Assembly: GCF_024679245.1 (NCBI RefSeq) | Contig: NC_090174.1 | Coordinates: 17,911,933 to 17,975,932, forward strand | Length of the DNA stretch: 64,000 nt | Direction: 5' to 3' | DNA from: Pseudorasbora parva | Lineage: Eukaryota; Chordata; Actinopteri; Cypriniformes; Gobionidae | In this document: one piece after another, positions 1 to 17,632 of the stretch | How positions within the stretch are numbered: the first letter of the stretch is position 1 | How the letters are laid out: each line of letters opens with the position of its first letter | Notes under the pieces: model-generated | Told to the model about the DNA's origin: nothing | What the model saw: the letters and a program-made list of their open reading frames with translations, nothing else | Databases searched by the model: none | Program-made: the position numbers and the translations under genes

Positions 1-1404
1 ACACAGAGGCAAGGTTTTTTGCTTGAAAACTTATACAATATTGCCCTCTACTGGTCATTTAAGTGAGAGCATAAGTGTTGAAAAAAAAACAAAAAACAAA
101 ACTGTGATTATATAGAATAACCAGCAGGTGGGAGTATAGCCTTATTTATGAACCAGGCACTTGTGTGCTTACTTTGTCTTTTTTAGGCTTTTACTAAGGG
201 AACACCGTTTGAGATATCCAATAACCGTTCGCATTTTAGCATCTTCTGTATATTTACTTCATGTTGTCCGAGTTTGGAGGAGATTGAATGAATCGCTTTT
301 GAGGAGAAGGTAAAAACTCAGAGCTCGCTTTCGACTTCTTGTTATCTTCCAACCAAATTATCTGACTTCCTGTTGGTCAGAGCTAATGACTGTAAATTAG
401 AAAGTTGTCCGGCTCGAAATGTACAATATATATACCGAGTTTGGTGAATGTAGATAAAACTAACCCCCCCGCTTTGGACAAAAGATGGCGCTACTGAGCC
501 CCTCTACCACGCCCGTTTCTGAATCTTTGCTTGCATCTTCTGGACAGCATGTCTGATGTGTGTGTTGAGTTTCATGCAATTTCAAGCATGTGAAGAGTCT
601 CAAAAACACCAAAAAAGATTATTAGACTTTGACACGTTGCCATGACAACAGTTTTTCTAGAATCAGGAATCCATTCATATGTCTATATCTGCCATGTTTT
701 GACATAATACTGATGAAGTTTGAAGTAAATCGGGTGAAAATAAGATGGGGATTTAAAGCAATTTTGAAAGGGACACACTTCCTGCTGCCAGTTGGTGGCG
801 CTATAACTTTGTCTCACAAAAGTCATATCCATGTGATCGTCCTCTTACAACGAACACACAGCTGAAGTTTCATCAAAATGAATTAATCTATGCAAAAGTT
901 ATAACTCACTTCCTGTTTCCTTTTTCTCGCCATAAATTCGTCTCTTCGCCACGGCCTAACCGTTTGAGATATCAAAAAGTTGCTCGCAATTTGGCATCCT
1001 CAGTGTCTTGACTTCATGCTGACCGAGTTTGGTGCTGATCGGGTCAATTTTCTAGGAGGAGTATCGCAAATTCCAGAGCATGCGTTTTCCGAACAACCCA
1101 TAATAGCTCACTTCCTGTTGGGCTGACGCATAAGTTAGAGCACGAAAGTTATTCGGCCCGATGAGCTCTATATGTGTACCGAGTTTCATATATGTACGTG
1201 CAAGTGTGTTTGATTTATAGACCCTGTTTTCAGAGCCCACTTTAGGGGGCGCTGTCGAGCCCCCCTGCCACGCCCGGGTCCCAGCCTCAGCCCGGCCCTG
1301 ATGGCCGCGCATTCTGATGCGTGTGCAAAGTTTCAAGAGTTTTCGAGCATGGGAAAGGCCCCAAAAATGCCCAAATAGTCGGTAAAAAAAATAATAATAA
1401 ATAA
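1..1404 (+). repeat. R module copy 1 (long form, left edge cut)
   Basis: This is the reference R module. It opens with a 3'-linker motif (CACAGAGGCAAGG), then holds two related halves. The first half (about 195-628) and the last half (about 900-1380) share, in order, CCGTTTGAGATATC, CCGAGTTTGG, ACTTCCTGTTGG, a GGCGCT motif, a CCACGCCC motif and a closing AAGCATG or GAGCATG with CAAAAA. A different segment (629-900) sits between them, carrying CCAGTTGGTGGCGCT. The module ends in an A-rich (TAA)n tail just before TTAAAGC. No coding capacity is credible. Confidence 0.85.
483..1253 (+). promoter_or_regulatory. Three CTCF-core-like GGCGCT motifs (reference unit)
   Basis: Three sites share the pattern AGRKGGCGCT or a close variant: AGATGGCGCT at 483-492, CCAGTTGGTGGCGCT at 788-802 and TAGGGGGCGCT at 1243-1253. 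The second differs from the 15-base CTCF consensus CCASYAGRKGGCRSY at one position. The third matches the 3' eleven positions but not the 5' CCA. Equivalent sites recur in every unit on the same strand. Binding is an inference from motif shape only; fixed spacing within a repeat family could equally be simple ancestry. Confidence 0.3.
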
Positions 1405-1723
1405 TTAAAGCTGCGAGCAGCGATGACGGGCCCAAGCCGGGGGCACCGCCACCCCGGTGGCATCAGCTTAACTGTGCGCAGAAGGCCAATAGGCATTTAA
1501 TATGGGAAAAAAATAAAAGGACTATGTCAAAGTCATTTGAATTCACCTCATTAACTGCAGAAACTGGTGCTGCTATGACCAGGAACCACAACAGTCACAT
1601 CTCTGAGATCAATTACATTTTATTCATTAATTTTATGTCAGATGATGTCAAATGTCAATTTCAAAATGAGTGCAGAATACTGTCCAAATGCTGAAGTTGT
1701 ATTATCCTTACACTTCTCTTTGT
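1405..1723 (+). repeat. H module copy 1
   Basis: It begins TTAAAGCTGCGAGCAGCGAT. The first bases form a GCTGC-GA-GCAGC palindrome at 1410-1421, followed by GGGCCCAAGCC and a second palindrome, GCCACC-CC-GGTGGC, at 1448-1461. The rest is ordinary AT-rich sequence ending CTTACACTTCTCTT. The GGGCCCAAGCC is the reverse complement of the end of the 47-bp hairpin unit found at other R/H borders, so the two may be opposite ends of one element family. Confidence 0.8.
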
Positions 1724-2058
1724 GTTTTTGACCTACCGTAGCTTCTGTTTGTTCACCAGTCTTATGCAGTAAAAAGCATGCATGTTTTTATTTTAATATG
1801 TGTGGCATTCAATATTTTTAAAAATATAAATAAATAAATAAATCTAAATCACAGAATCCACAAAAATGATTTTAATATCAGTGTCAGGTAAGAGTAATAT
1901 ACATGCACAATTTTGTAAGTCCAGAAGGCCTGTATATTTTTTAAAGATATGTTATATTTTGTGTGGTTTTTTTAACTTATTTTTCACATCAAAGTGATAG
2001 CTATTTGTGATAGCCTATGATATAAAAGCGTTAAATTATGACAATCAAGAGACAAGGT

Positions 2059-2326
<268 letters not shown>

Positions 2327-3073
2327 GAGCCTGAGAGAGTGGGGGGGGGGGTAAGGACAGACAGAAAGAGAGAGGCATAGACTGATTCCGATTGAACAAG
2401 GTTAAAAACAAAAAATTAAATTTACATTCTCAAAAGAACTCATTCTGTGTGATTTATAAGCTTTTGTACCCATTGGGACCTCAATTTAGGTGACACGAGT
2501 CCCCATGAGTCTGTGTGCATTCAGGTTGAAGTCCCCACCAGGCTAGAAAAACATGAATATTGAACAAGATTTTAAACAAAAAATAATAATAAAATCTAAA
2601 TGGTCGGAGAAAATTATTTGAAAAAGAAACTCAAATGTGTTTTTTTTATGTTAGTATTTTAGTTTTAAGAATTAATCTTCAAATACAAAATGTTAAAGAA
2701 AACCAATATATTGATAAAAAAATACAAAAAGTACATTCATTTTACATTTTTATTCTTTCTGTGTCTGGTGACTATAGATAAAACTAGCCAAGTGTTTTAT
2801 TTTTATACATTTTTCTCAAAGACTTATCCAGCCGTGTTCATAAATAAGGCTATACTCCCACCTTCTTTGTATTAACACAATTATTAAACTAATTATATAA
2901 AAAATATTGTCAATGCCTGTCAAATCTTCATTCATTCTGTTTCATGTTGACCGAGTTGACTTTAGTATTTATCTAAAGGTCTTTTTATATTTGTATTTTC
3001 ACAATTACGAAACTAATTATATAAAACGATATTGTCAATGCTCTACAAATTAACTGGTTCCATACTTTTTCCA

Positions 3074-3092
3074 TTTTTTTATTCAAACCCAG

Positions 3093-3176
<84 letters not shown>

Positions 3177-3195
3177 CTGGGTTTGAATAAAAAAA
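3074..3195. repeat. 122-bp perfect palindrome centred on (AT)40
   Basis: A perfect 21-bp inverted repeat, TTTTTTTATTCAAACCCAGA plus A at 3074-3094 and its complement at 3175-3195, flanks eighty bases of alternating AT. Since (AT)n is self-complementary, the whole 122 bp is one palindrome. In the other units the same place has only one arm and then short AT before CCTTTAATGC, so the second arm was added here. Confidence 0.95.
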
Positions 3196-3334
3196 TTATA
3201 TATATATATATATATTTATATATATTTAATTATATATATATATATATTTATCCTTTAATGCTGGCCAAAGCACACAGCAATAAAAGAGCTAATCTTTTCC
3301 TCATCAAAATGCAACTGGCACCCATCCCCCATCA

Positions 3335-3370
<36 letters not shown>

Positions 3371-3651
3371 CAGAGTCACATGTCTGGTCTCTGGTGTGCT
3401 ATCTTTCTGGGGACTCACCATAGACTTAATTGTTTTTATACTGTACAAACCATATATTCTGTCCTCCTACACTGCTCCTACCCTAAACCTACCCATCACA
3501 CAAAACTTTCTGCATTTTCACATTTTCAAAAGAACTCATTCTGTCTGATTTATAAGCTTTTGTACCCATTGGGAAGTCCCCATGAGTCTTTGTGCATTCA
3601 GGTTTAAGTCCCCACCAGGCAAAAAAAACATTCACACACACACACACACAC

Positions 3652-5125
3652 ACAGAGGCAAGGTTTTTTTCTTGAAAACTTATACAATATTGCCCTCTAC
3701 TGGTCATTTAAATGAGAGCATAAGTGTTGAGAAAAAAAAAGAAAAAAAAACTGTGATTATATAGAATAACCAGCAGGTGGGAGTATAGCCTTATTTATGA
3801 ACCAGGCACTGGTGTGCTTATTTTGTGTTTTTTAGGCTTTTGCTAAGGGAACACCGTTTGAGATATCCAATAACCATTCGCATTTTAGCATCTTCTGTAT
3901 ATTTACTTCATGTTGTCCGAGTTTGGAGGAGATTGAATGAATCGCTTTTGAGGAGAAGGTAAAAACTCAGAGCTCGCTTTCAACTTTTTCTCATTTTCAA
4001 ACCAGATTATCTAACTTCCTGTTGGTCAGAGCTAATGACAGTAAATTAGAAAGTTGTCCGGCTCGAAAAGTACAATATATATACCGAGTTTGGTGAATGT
4101 AGATAAAACTAACCCCCCACTTTGGACAAAAGATGGCGCTATTGAGCCCCTCTACCACGCCCGTTTCTGAATCTTTGCTTGCATCTTCTGGACAGCATGT
4201 CAGATGTGTGTGTTGAGTTTCATGCAATTTCAAGCATGCTAAGAGTCTCAAAAACACATAAAAAGATTATTAGACTTTGACACGTTGCCATGACAACAGT
4301 ATTTCAAGAATCAGAAATCCATTCATATGTCTATATCTGCCATGTTTTGACATTATACTGATGAAGTTTGAAGTGAATCGGGTGAAAATAAGATGGGGAT
4401 TTAAAGCAATTTTGAAAGTGACACACTTCCTGCTGCCAGTTGGTGGCGCTATAACTTTGACTCACAAAAGTCATATCCATGTGATCGGCCTCCTACAACG
4501 AACACACAGCTGAAGTTTCATCAAAATGAATTAATGTATGCAGAAGTTATAACACACTTCCTGTTTCCCTTTTCTCGCCATAAATTCGTCTCTTCACCGC
4601 GGCCAAAGCGTTTGAGGTATCAAAAAGTTGCTCGCAATTTGGCATCCTCAGTGTGTTGACTTCACGCTGACCGAGTTTGGTGCTGATCGGGTGAATCGTC
4701 TAGGAGGAGTATCGCAAATTCCAAAGCATGCGTTCCACAGCATGCGTTCAACAACCCATAATAGCTCACTTCCTGTTGGGCTGACACATAACTTAGAGCA
4801 CGAAAGTTGTTCGGCCCGATGAGCTCTATATGTGTACCGAGTTTCATATATGTACGTGCAAGTCGGTTTGATTTATAGACCACGTTTTCAGAGCCCACTT
4901 TAGGGGGCGCTGTCGAGCCCCCCTGCCACGCCCGGGTCCCAGCCTCAGCCCGGCCCTGATGGCCGCGCATTCTGATGCGTGTGCAAAGTTTCAAGAGTTT
5001 TCGAGCACGGGAAGGGCCCCAAAAATGCCCAAATAGTCGCGTAAAAAAATAATAATAAATAATAATAACAAATAATCCTTAGAAGAACAATAGGGCTCTT
5101 CGCCCTTTCAGGGCTTGGGCCCTAA
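3652..5125 (+). repeat. R module copy 2 (long form)
   Basis: It has the same layout as copy 1. At about 4726-4750 a short local duplication (GCATGCGTTC twice) replaces the usual single site. The tail carries one 47-bp hairpin unit. Confidence 0.85.
5077..5123 (+). repeat. 47-bp hairpin unit, single copy
   Basis: It runs from CCTTAGAAG to GGGCCCT and contains the nested inverted repeats AGGGC/GCCCT and GCCCT/AGGGC. This copy reads CTCTTCGCCC where the others read CTCTGCGCCC. It is framed by (TAA)n. Confidence 0.9.
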
Positions 5126-5446
5126 TTAAAGCTGCGAGCAGCGATGACGGGCCCAAGCCGGGGGCACCGCCACCCCGGTGGCATCAGCTTAACTGTGCAC
5201 AGCAGGCCAATAGGCATTTAATATGGGAAAAAAAAAATAAAGGGACTATGTCAAAGTCATTTGAATTCACCTCATTAACTGCAGCAACTGGTGCTGCTAT
5301 GACCAGGAACCACAACAGTCACATCTCTGAGATCAATTACATTTTATTCATTAATTTTATGTCAGATGATGTCAAATGTCAATTTCAAATGAGTGCAGAA
5401 TACTGTCCAAATGCTGAAGTTGTATTATCCTTACACTTCTCTTAAA
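5126..5446 (+). repeat. H module copy 2
   Basis: Starts with the TTAA and GC-rich hairpins and ends CTTCTCTT, joining directly to the short-form linker AAAAATAAATTAAGCC. Confidence 0.8.
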
Positions 5447-7217
<1,771 letters not shown>

Positions 7218-8323
7218 ACAGAGGTAAGGTTTTTTTGCTTGAAAACTTATACAATATTGCCCTCTACTGGTCATTTAAGTGAGAGCATAAGTGTTGAAAA
7301 ACAAAACAAAAAAAACAGTGTGATATAGAGAATAACCAGCAGGTGGGAGTATAGCCTTATTTATGAACCAGGCACTTGTGTTCTTATTTTGTGTTTTTTA
7401 GGCTTTTGCTACGGGACCACCGTTTGAGATATCCAATAACCGTTCGCATTTTAGCATCTTCTGTATATTTACTTCATGTTGTCCGAGTTTGGAGGAGATT
7501 GAATGAATCACTTTTGAGGAGAAGGTAAAAACTCAGAGCTCGCTTTGCCACTTCTTGTTATCTTCCAACCAAATTATCTGACTTCCTGTTGGTCAGAGCT
7601 AATGACTGTAAATTAGAAAGTTGTCCGGCTCGAAATGTACAATATATATACCGAGTTTGGTGAATGCAGATAAAACTAACCCCCCACTTTGGACAAAAGT
7701 GACACTTCCTGCTGCCAGTTGGTGGCGCTATAACTTTGACTCACAAAAGTCATATCCATGTGATCGGCCTCTTACAACGAACACACAGCTGAAGTTTCAT
7801 CAAAATGAATTAAGGTATGCAAAAGTTATAACACACTTCCTGTTTCCCTTTTCTCGCCATAAATTCGTCTCTTCGCCACGGCCAAACCGTTTGAGATATC
7901 AAAAAGTTGCTCGCAATTTGGCATCCTCAGTGTGTTGACTTCATGCTGACTGAGTTTGGTGCTGATCGGGTGAATCGTCTAGGAGGAGTATCGCAAATTC
8001 CAGAGCATGCGTTTTCCGAACAACCCATTATAGCTCACTTCCTGTTGGGCGAAGCTTATGACTATGAGTGCGGAAGTTGTTCGGCCCGATGAGATCTATA
8101 AGTGTACCGAGTTTCATACATGTACGTGCAAGTGTGTTTAATATATAGACCCTGTTTTTCAAGGGGGCGCTGTTGAGCACCCCTGCCACGCCCGGGTCAA
8201 AGGCCTCTGCCAGACCCTGTTGGCCGCGCATTCCGATGTGTGTGCAAAGTTTCAAGAGTTTTCGAGCACGTTAAGTGCCCCAAAAATGCCCAAAAGGCGA
8301 AAAGATAATAATAATAATAATAA
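7218..8323 (+). repeat. R module copy 3 (short form)
   Basis: It carries the 286-bp deletion that fuses GGACAAAAG to TGACACTTCC near 7700. Its 3' half is the most diverged of the standard copies (GAAGCTTATGACTATGAG, AGGGGGCGCTGTTGAGC). Confidence 0.85.
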
Positions 8324-8640
8324 TTAAAGCTGCGAGCAGCGATGACGGGCCCAAGCCGGGGGCACCGCCACCCCGGTGGCATCAGCTTAACTGTGCACAG
8401 CATGCAATAGGCATTTAATATGGGAAAAAATAAATAATGGGACTATGTCAAATTCATTTGAATTCACCTCATTAACTGCAGCAACTGGTGCTGCTATGAC
8501 CAGGAACCACAACACTCACATCTCTGAGATCAATTACATTTTATTCTTTAATTTTATGTCAGGTGATGTCAAATGTCAATTTCAAATGAGTGCAGAATAC
8601 TGTCCAAATGCTGAAGTTGTATTATCCTTACACTTCTCTT
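8324..8640 (+). repeat. H module copy 3
   Basis: Standard H module. It has a GCACAGCATGCAATAGGC variant and TCAAATTCATTTG, both shared with the copy at 42,619. Confidence 0.8.
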
Positions 8641-9078
8641 AAAAATAAATTAAGCCAAATCACAGAGACCGCAACAATGATTTTAATATCAGTGTCAGGT
8701 AAGAGTAATATGCGTGCATAAAATTTATAGAAGTTTATTATAAACAGCCACTTTTATAAGATCATGTGAATTTTTTTTTTTATCCATTTGAATTTTATCA
8801 ATAAATAATTAGTTTAAAGAGGTGTCATACGTGATCTTTGCAAACACAGCGCATGACCTTCTTTAAAGCCCATGTTATAGAAAACAATTAAAAGTATTAG
8901 GACATCACTTTCAATTATGTGCAAATGTATTTTTTGCAGCTCAATATATATATATAATAAATTTTTTAAAACTTATTTTTCACAATAAAGTGATAGATAT
9001 TGCTGATAGCCTATGATATGAAATGGTTAAATTATGAAAAACAAGAAACAAGGCGACACAGAGTGAGAGAGACCCCCT

Positions 9079-9122
<44 letters not shown>

Positions 9123-9676
9123 GGTGATCCTGAGAGAGGGAGAGTGAGGGGGAAGGGGAATGACAGACACAAAATCTAAACAGTGAGAGATCATTGTTTT
9201 TATTTCACTGTTTTGCAATAACAACAATAGTTTTATCTTCAAAACAGTGTTCCTAGGACATATCCAACCTGGTTACTAAATAAGGCTACACTCTCACCTT
9301 CTGGTTATTCTATATGCCGGTAGCTCATTGGTTCTCATTTTTGTCCTTAAACAAAAGGCATTATTCTTCTCATTTTTAAGTTACACACACTACTTATTTT
9401 TTCCTTTTCTTTTTAAAGACAATTAAATGTGTTTTTTTCTTTTGTTAGTAATGTTTTTTTATATTTATATATTTTTATTAATAATTATTGGTATTAACAC
9501 AATTATTTAACTAATTATATAAAACAATATTGTCAATGCCCTACAAATAAACTGGTTTTATACATGAATTTTTTTATTCAAACCCAGAATAATATGTTTG
9601 ATCCTTTAATGCAGGCCAAAGCACAGCATTGAGAGGTAATCTTTTTAGACAGAAGAGTGGCTCTCTCTCTCACACA

Positions 9677-9757
<81 letters not shown>

Positions 9758-9834
9758 ACTGTAGAAATCAGTGACACGTGTCCCCATGAGTCTGTGTGCA
9801 TTCAGGTTGAAGTCCCCACCAGGCTAGAAAAAAC

Positions 9835-9896
<62 letters not shown>

Positions 9897-9970
9897 ATGC
9901 TAAAGTATGCTGCAGGCAACTCTTATCAGTTCAGCCCATCCCCCCCCACCCCCCCACCCCCCCACCCCAC

Positions 9971-10019
<49 letters not shown>

Positions 10020-10274
10020 ATGTCTGGTTCACTATCTGTTTGGGGACTCACCATAGACATAATGGTTTTTATGCTGTACAAACCATATTCTGTCCTCCTA
10101 CACTGCTCCTACCCCAAAACCTACCCATCACACAAAACTTTCTGCATTTTTACATTTTCAAAAGAACTCCTTCTGTCTGATTTATAAGCTTTTGTACCCA
10201 TTGGGAAGTCCCCATGAGTCTGTGTGCATTCAGGTTTAAGTCCCCACCAGGCTAGAAAACCATTCACACACACA
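8641..10274 (+). repeat. Linker copy 3
   Basis: (CA)n tracts at about 9080-9118, 9671-9754, 9836-9891 and 9974-10018, the last after a run of CCCCCCAC. It is near-identical to 42,936-44,572, including the CTCTCTCTCACACACACACAT start of the second tract. Confidence 0.75.
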
Positions 10275-11673
10275 CACAGAGGCAAGGTTTTTTGCTTGAA
10301 AACTTATACAATATTGCCCTCTACTGGTCATTTAAGGGAGAGCATAAGTGTTGAACAAAAAAAAAAAAAAAAACAGTGTGATATATAGAATAACCAGCAG
10401 GTGGGAGTATAGCCTTATTAATGAACCAGGCACTTGTGTGCTTATTTTATCTTTTTTAGGCTTTTGCTACGGGAACACCGTTTGAGATATCCAATAACCG
10501 TTCGCATTTTAGCATCTTCTGTATATTTACTTCATGTTGTCCGAGTTTGGAGGAGATTGAATGAATCGCTTTTGAGGAGATGGTAAAAACTCAGAGCTCG
10601 CTTTCGACTTCTTGTTATCTTCCAACCAAATTATCTGACTTCCTGTCGGTCACAGCTATTGACTGTAAATTAGAAAGTTGTCCGGCTCGAAATGTACAAT
10701 ATATATACCGAGTTTGGTGAATGCAGATAAAACTAACCCCCCACTTTTGACAAAAGATGGCGCTACTGAGCCCCTCTACCACGCCCGTTTCTGAATCTTT
10801 GCTTGCATCTTCTGGACAGCATGTCAGATGTGTGTGTTGAGTTTCATGCAATTTCAAGCATGTGAAGAGTCTCAAAAACACCAAAAAAGATTATTAGACT
10901 TTGACACGTTGCCATGACAACAGTTTTTCTAGAATCAGGAATCCATTTATATGTCTATATCTGCCATGTTTTGACATAATACTGATGAAGTTTGAAGTAA
11001 ATCGGGTGAAAATAAGATGGGGATTTAAAGCAATTTTGAAAGTGACACACTTCCTGCTGCCAGTTGGTGGCGCTATAACTTTGACTCACAAAAGTCATAT
11101 CCATGTGATCGTCCTCTTACAACGAACACACAGCTGAAGTTTCATCAAAATGAATTAATGTATGCAAAAGTTATAACACACTTCCTGTTTCCCTTTTCTC
11201 GCCATAAATTCGTCTCTTCGCCACGGCCAAACCGTTTGAGATATCAAAAAGTTGCTCGCAATTTAGCATCCTCAGTGTCTTGACTTCAGGCTGACCGAGT
11301 TTGGTGCTGATCAGGTGAATCGTCTAGGAGGAGTACCGCAAATTCCACAGCATGCGTTTTCCGAACAACCCATAATAGCTCACTTCCTGTTGGGCTGACG
11401 CATAACTTAGAGCACGAAAGTTATTCGGCCCGATGAGCTCTATATGTGTACCGAGTTTCATATATGTACGTGCAAGTGTGTTTGATTTATAGACCCCGTT
11501 TTCAGACCCCACTTTAGGGGGCGCTGTCGAGCCTCCTTGCCACGCCCGGGTCCCAGCCTCAGCCCGGCCCTGATGGCCGCGCATTCTGATGCGTGTGCAA
11601 AGTTTCAAGAGTTTTCGAGCACGGGAAGGGCCCCAAAAATGCCCAAATAGTCGGTAAAAAAAATAATAATAAA
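10275..11673 (+). repeat. R module copy 4 (long form)
   Basis: Near-identical to the copy at 44,573, sharing GGAGTACCGCAAATTCC and GAGCCTCCTTGCCACG, changes not seen in other units. Confidence 0.85.
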
Positions 11674-11992
11674 TTAAAGCTGCGAGCAGCGATGGCGGGC
11701 CCAAGCCGGTGGCACCGCCACCCCGGTGGCATCAGCTTAACTGTGCACAGAAGGCCAATAGGCATTTAATATGAGAAAAAATAAATAAAGAGACTTTGTC
11801 AAAGTCATTTGAATTCACCTCATTAACTGCAGCAACTGGTGCTGCTATGACCAGGAATCACAACACTCACATCTCTGAGATCAATTACATTTTATTCATT
11901 AATTTTATGTCAGATGATGTCAAATGTCAATTTCAAAATGAGTGCAGAATACTGTCCAAATGCTGAAGTTGTATTATTCTTACACTTCTCTT
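11674..11992 (+). repeat. H module copy 4
   Basis: Standard H module (GATGGCGGGCCC variant) with a short-form junction to the linker. Confidence 0.8.
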
Positions 11993-14146
<2,154 letters not shown>

Positions 14147-15677
14147 CACAGAGGTAAGGTTTTTTGCTTGAAAACTTATACAATATTGCCCTCTTCTGGA
14201 CATTTAAGGGAGAGCATGTGTTGAGAAAAAAAAAAAAAAACACTGTGATATATAGAATAACCAGCAGGTGGGAGTATAGCCTTATTTATGAACCAGGCAC
14301 TTGTGTTCTTATTTTGTGTTTTTTAGGCTTTTGCTACGGGAACACCGTTTGAGATATCCAATAACCGTTCGCATTTTAGCATCTTCTGTATATTTACTTC
14401 ATGTTGTCCGAGTTTGGAGGAGATTGAATGAATCGCTTTTGAGGAGAGGGTAAAAACTCAGAGCTCGCTTTTCACTTTTTCTCATTTTCAAACCAGATTA
14501 TCTGACTTCCTGTTGGTCAGAGCTAATGACAGTAAATTAGAAAGTTGTCCGGCTTGAAAAGTACAATATATATACCGAGTTTGGTGACTGTAGATAAAAA
14601 TAACCCCCCGCTTTGGACAAAAGATGGCGCTACTGAGCCCCTCTACCACGCCCGTTTCTGAGTCTTTGCTTGCATCTTCTGGACAGCATGTCAGATGTGT
14701 GTGTTGAGTTTCATGCAATTTCAAGCATGCTAAGAGTCTCAAAAACACATAAAAAGATTATTAGACTTTGACACGTTGCCATGACAACAGTTTTTCAAGA
14801 ATCAGGAATCCATTTATATGTCTATATCTGCCATGTTTTGACCTTATACCGTTGAAGTTTGAAGTAAATCGGGTGAAAATAAGATGGGGATTTAAAGCAT
14901 TTTTGAAAGTGACACACTTCCTGCTGCCAGTTGGTGGCGCTATAACTTTGACTCACAAAAGTCATATCCATGTGATCGGCCTCTTACAACGAACACACAG
15001 CTGAAGTTTCATCAAAATGAATTAATGAATGCAGAAGTTATAACACACTTCCTGTTTCCCTTTTCTCGCCATAAATTCGTCTCTTCGCCACGGCCAAACC
15101 GTTTGAGATATCAAAAAGTTGCTCGCAATTTAGCATCCTCAGTGTCTTGACTTCATGCTGACCGAGTTTGGGGCTGATCGGATCAATCGTCTAGGAGGAG
15201 TATCGCAAATTCCAGAGCATGCGTTTTCCGAACAACCCATAATAGCTCACTTCCTGTTGGGCTGACGCATAACTTAGAGTACGAAAGTTGTTCGCCCCGA
15301 TGAGCTCTATATGTGTACCGAGTTTCATATATGTACGTGCAAGTTGGTTTGATTTATAGACCACGTTTTCAGACCCCACTTTAGGGGGCGCTGTCGAGCC
15401 CCCCTGCCACGCCCGGGTCCCAGCCTCAGCCCGGCCCTGATGGCCGCGCATTCTGATGCGTGTGCAAAGTTTCAAGAGTTTTCGAGCACGGGAAGAGCCC
15501 CAAAAATGCCCAAATAGTCGCGTAAAAAAATAATAAATAATAATAATAACAAAAAATAATCCTTAGAAGAACAATAGGGCTCTGCGCCCTTTCAGGGCTT
15601 GGGCCCTAATAATAATAATCCTTAGAAGAACAATAGGGCTCTGCGCCCTTTCAGGGCTTGGGCCCTAATAATAATAA
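14147..15677 (+). repeat. R module copy 5 (long form)
   Basis: Standard two-half layout. The tail holds two 47-bp hairpin units separated by (TAA)n. Confidence 0.85.
15561..15666 (+). repeat. 47-bp hairpin units, two copies
   Basis: Copies at 15,561-15,607 and 15,620-15,666 read the same by eye and are separated by a 12-bp TAA-rich spacer. Confidence 0.92.
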
Positions 15678-15995
15678 TTAAAGCTGCGAGCAGCGATGAC
15701 GGGCCCAAGCCGGGGGCACCGCCACCCCGGTGGCATCAGCTTAACTGTGCACAGCATGCAATAGGCATTTAATATGGGAAAAAATAAATATTGGGACTAT
15801 GTCAAAGTCATTTGAATTCACCTCATTAACTGCAGCAACTGGTGCTGCTATGACCAGGAACCACAACACTCACATCTCTGAGATCAATTACATTTTATTC
15901 TTTAATTTTATGTCAGGTGATGTCAAATGTCAATTTCAAATGAGTGCAGAATACTGTCCAAATGCTGAAGTTGTATTATCCTTACACTTCTCTTA
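15678..15995 (+). repeat. H module copy 5
   Basis: Standard H module with the GCACAGCATGCAATAGGC variant shared with 8324 and 42,619. Confidence 0.8.

Positions 15996-17632
<1,637 letters not shown>

Noticed and set aside
629..865. A 78-residue frame starting MTRCHDNSFSRIRNPF recurring in eight R modules
   Set aside because: It is repeated because the DNA is repeated. The differences between copies (for example G/V, S/T, I/L, M/P or L changes) are mostly amino-acid changes, with no sign of protein-level conservation and no family signature.
1411..1461. GC-rich paired segment at the start of H as a tRNA or other structured RNA gene
   Set aside because: No A and B box arrangement or cloverleaf, and the two hairpins do not fit a tRNA-derived SINE head that I can recognise.
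4662..4994. Minus-strand frame MKLCTRIRMRGHQGRAEAG in many R modules
   Set aside because: Lies across the GGCGCT half of R; length varies freely between copies and no domain is recognisable.
5248..5445. A 65-residue frame MSKSFEFTSLTAATGAAM in many H modules
   Set aside because: Frame is kept only where a one-base A run has a given length; other copies are shifted. Best explained as repeat DNA.
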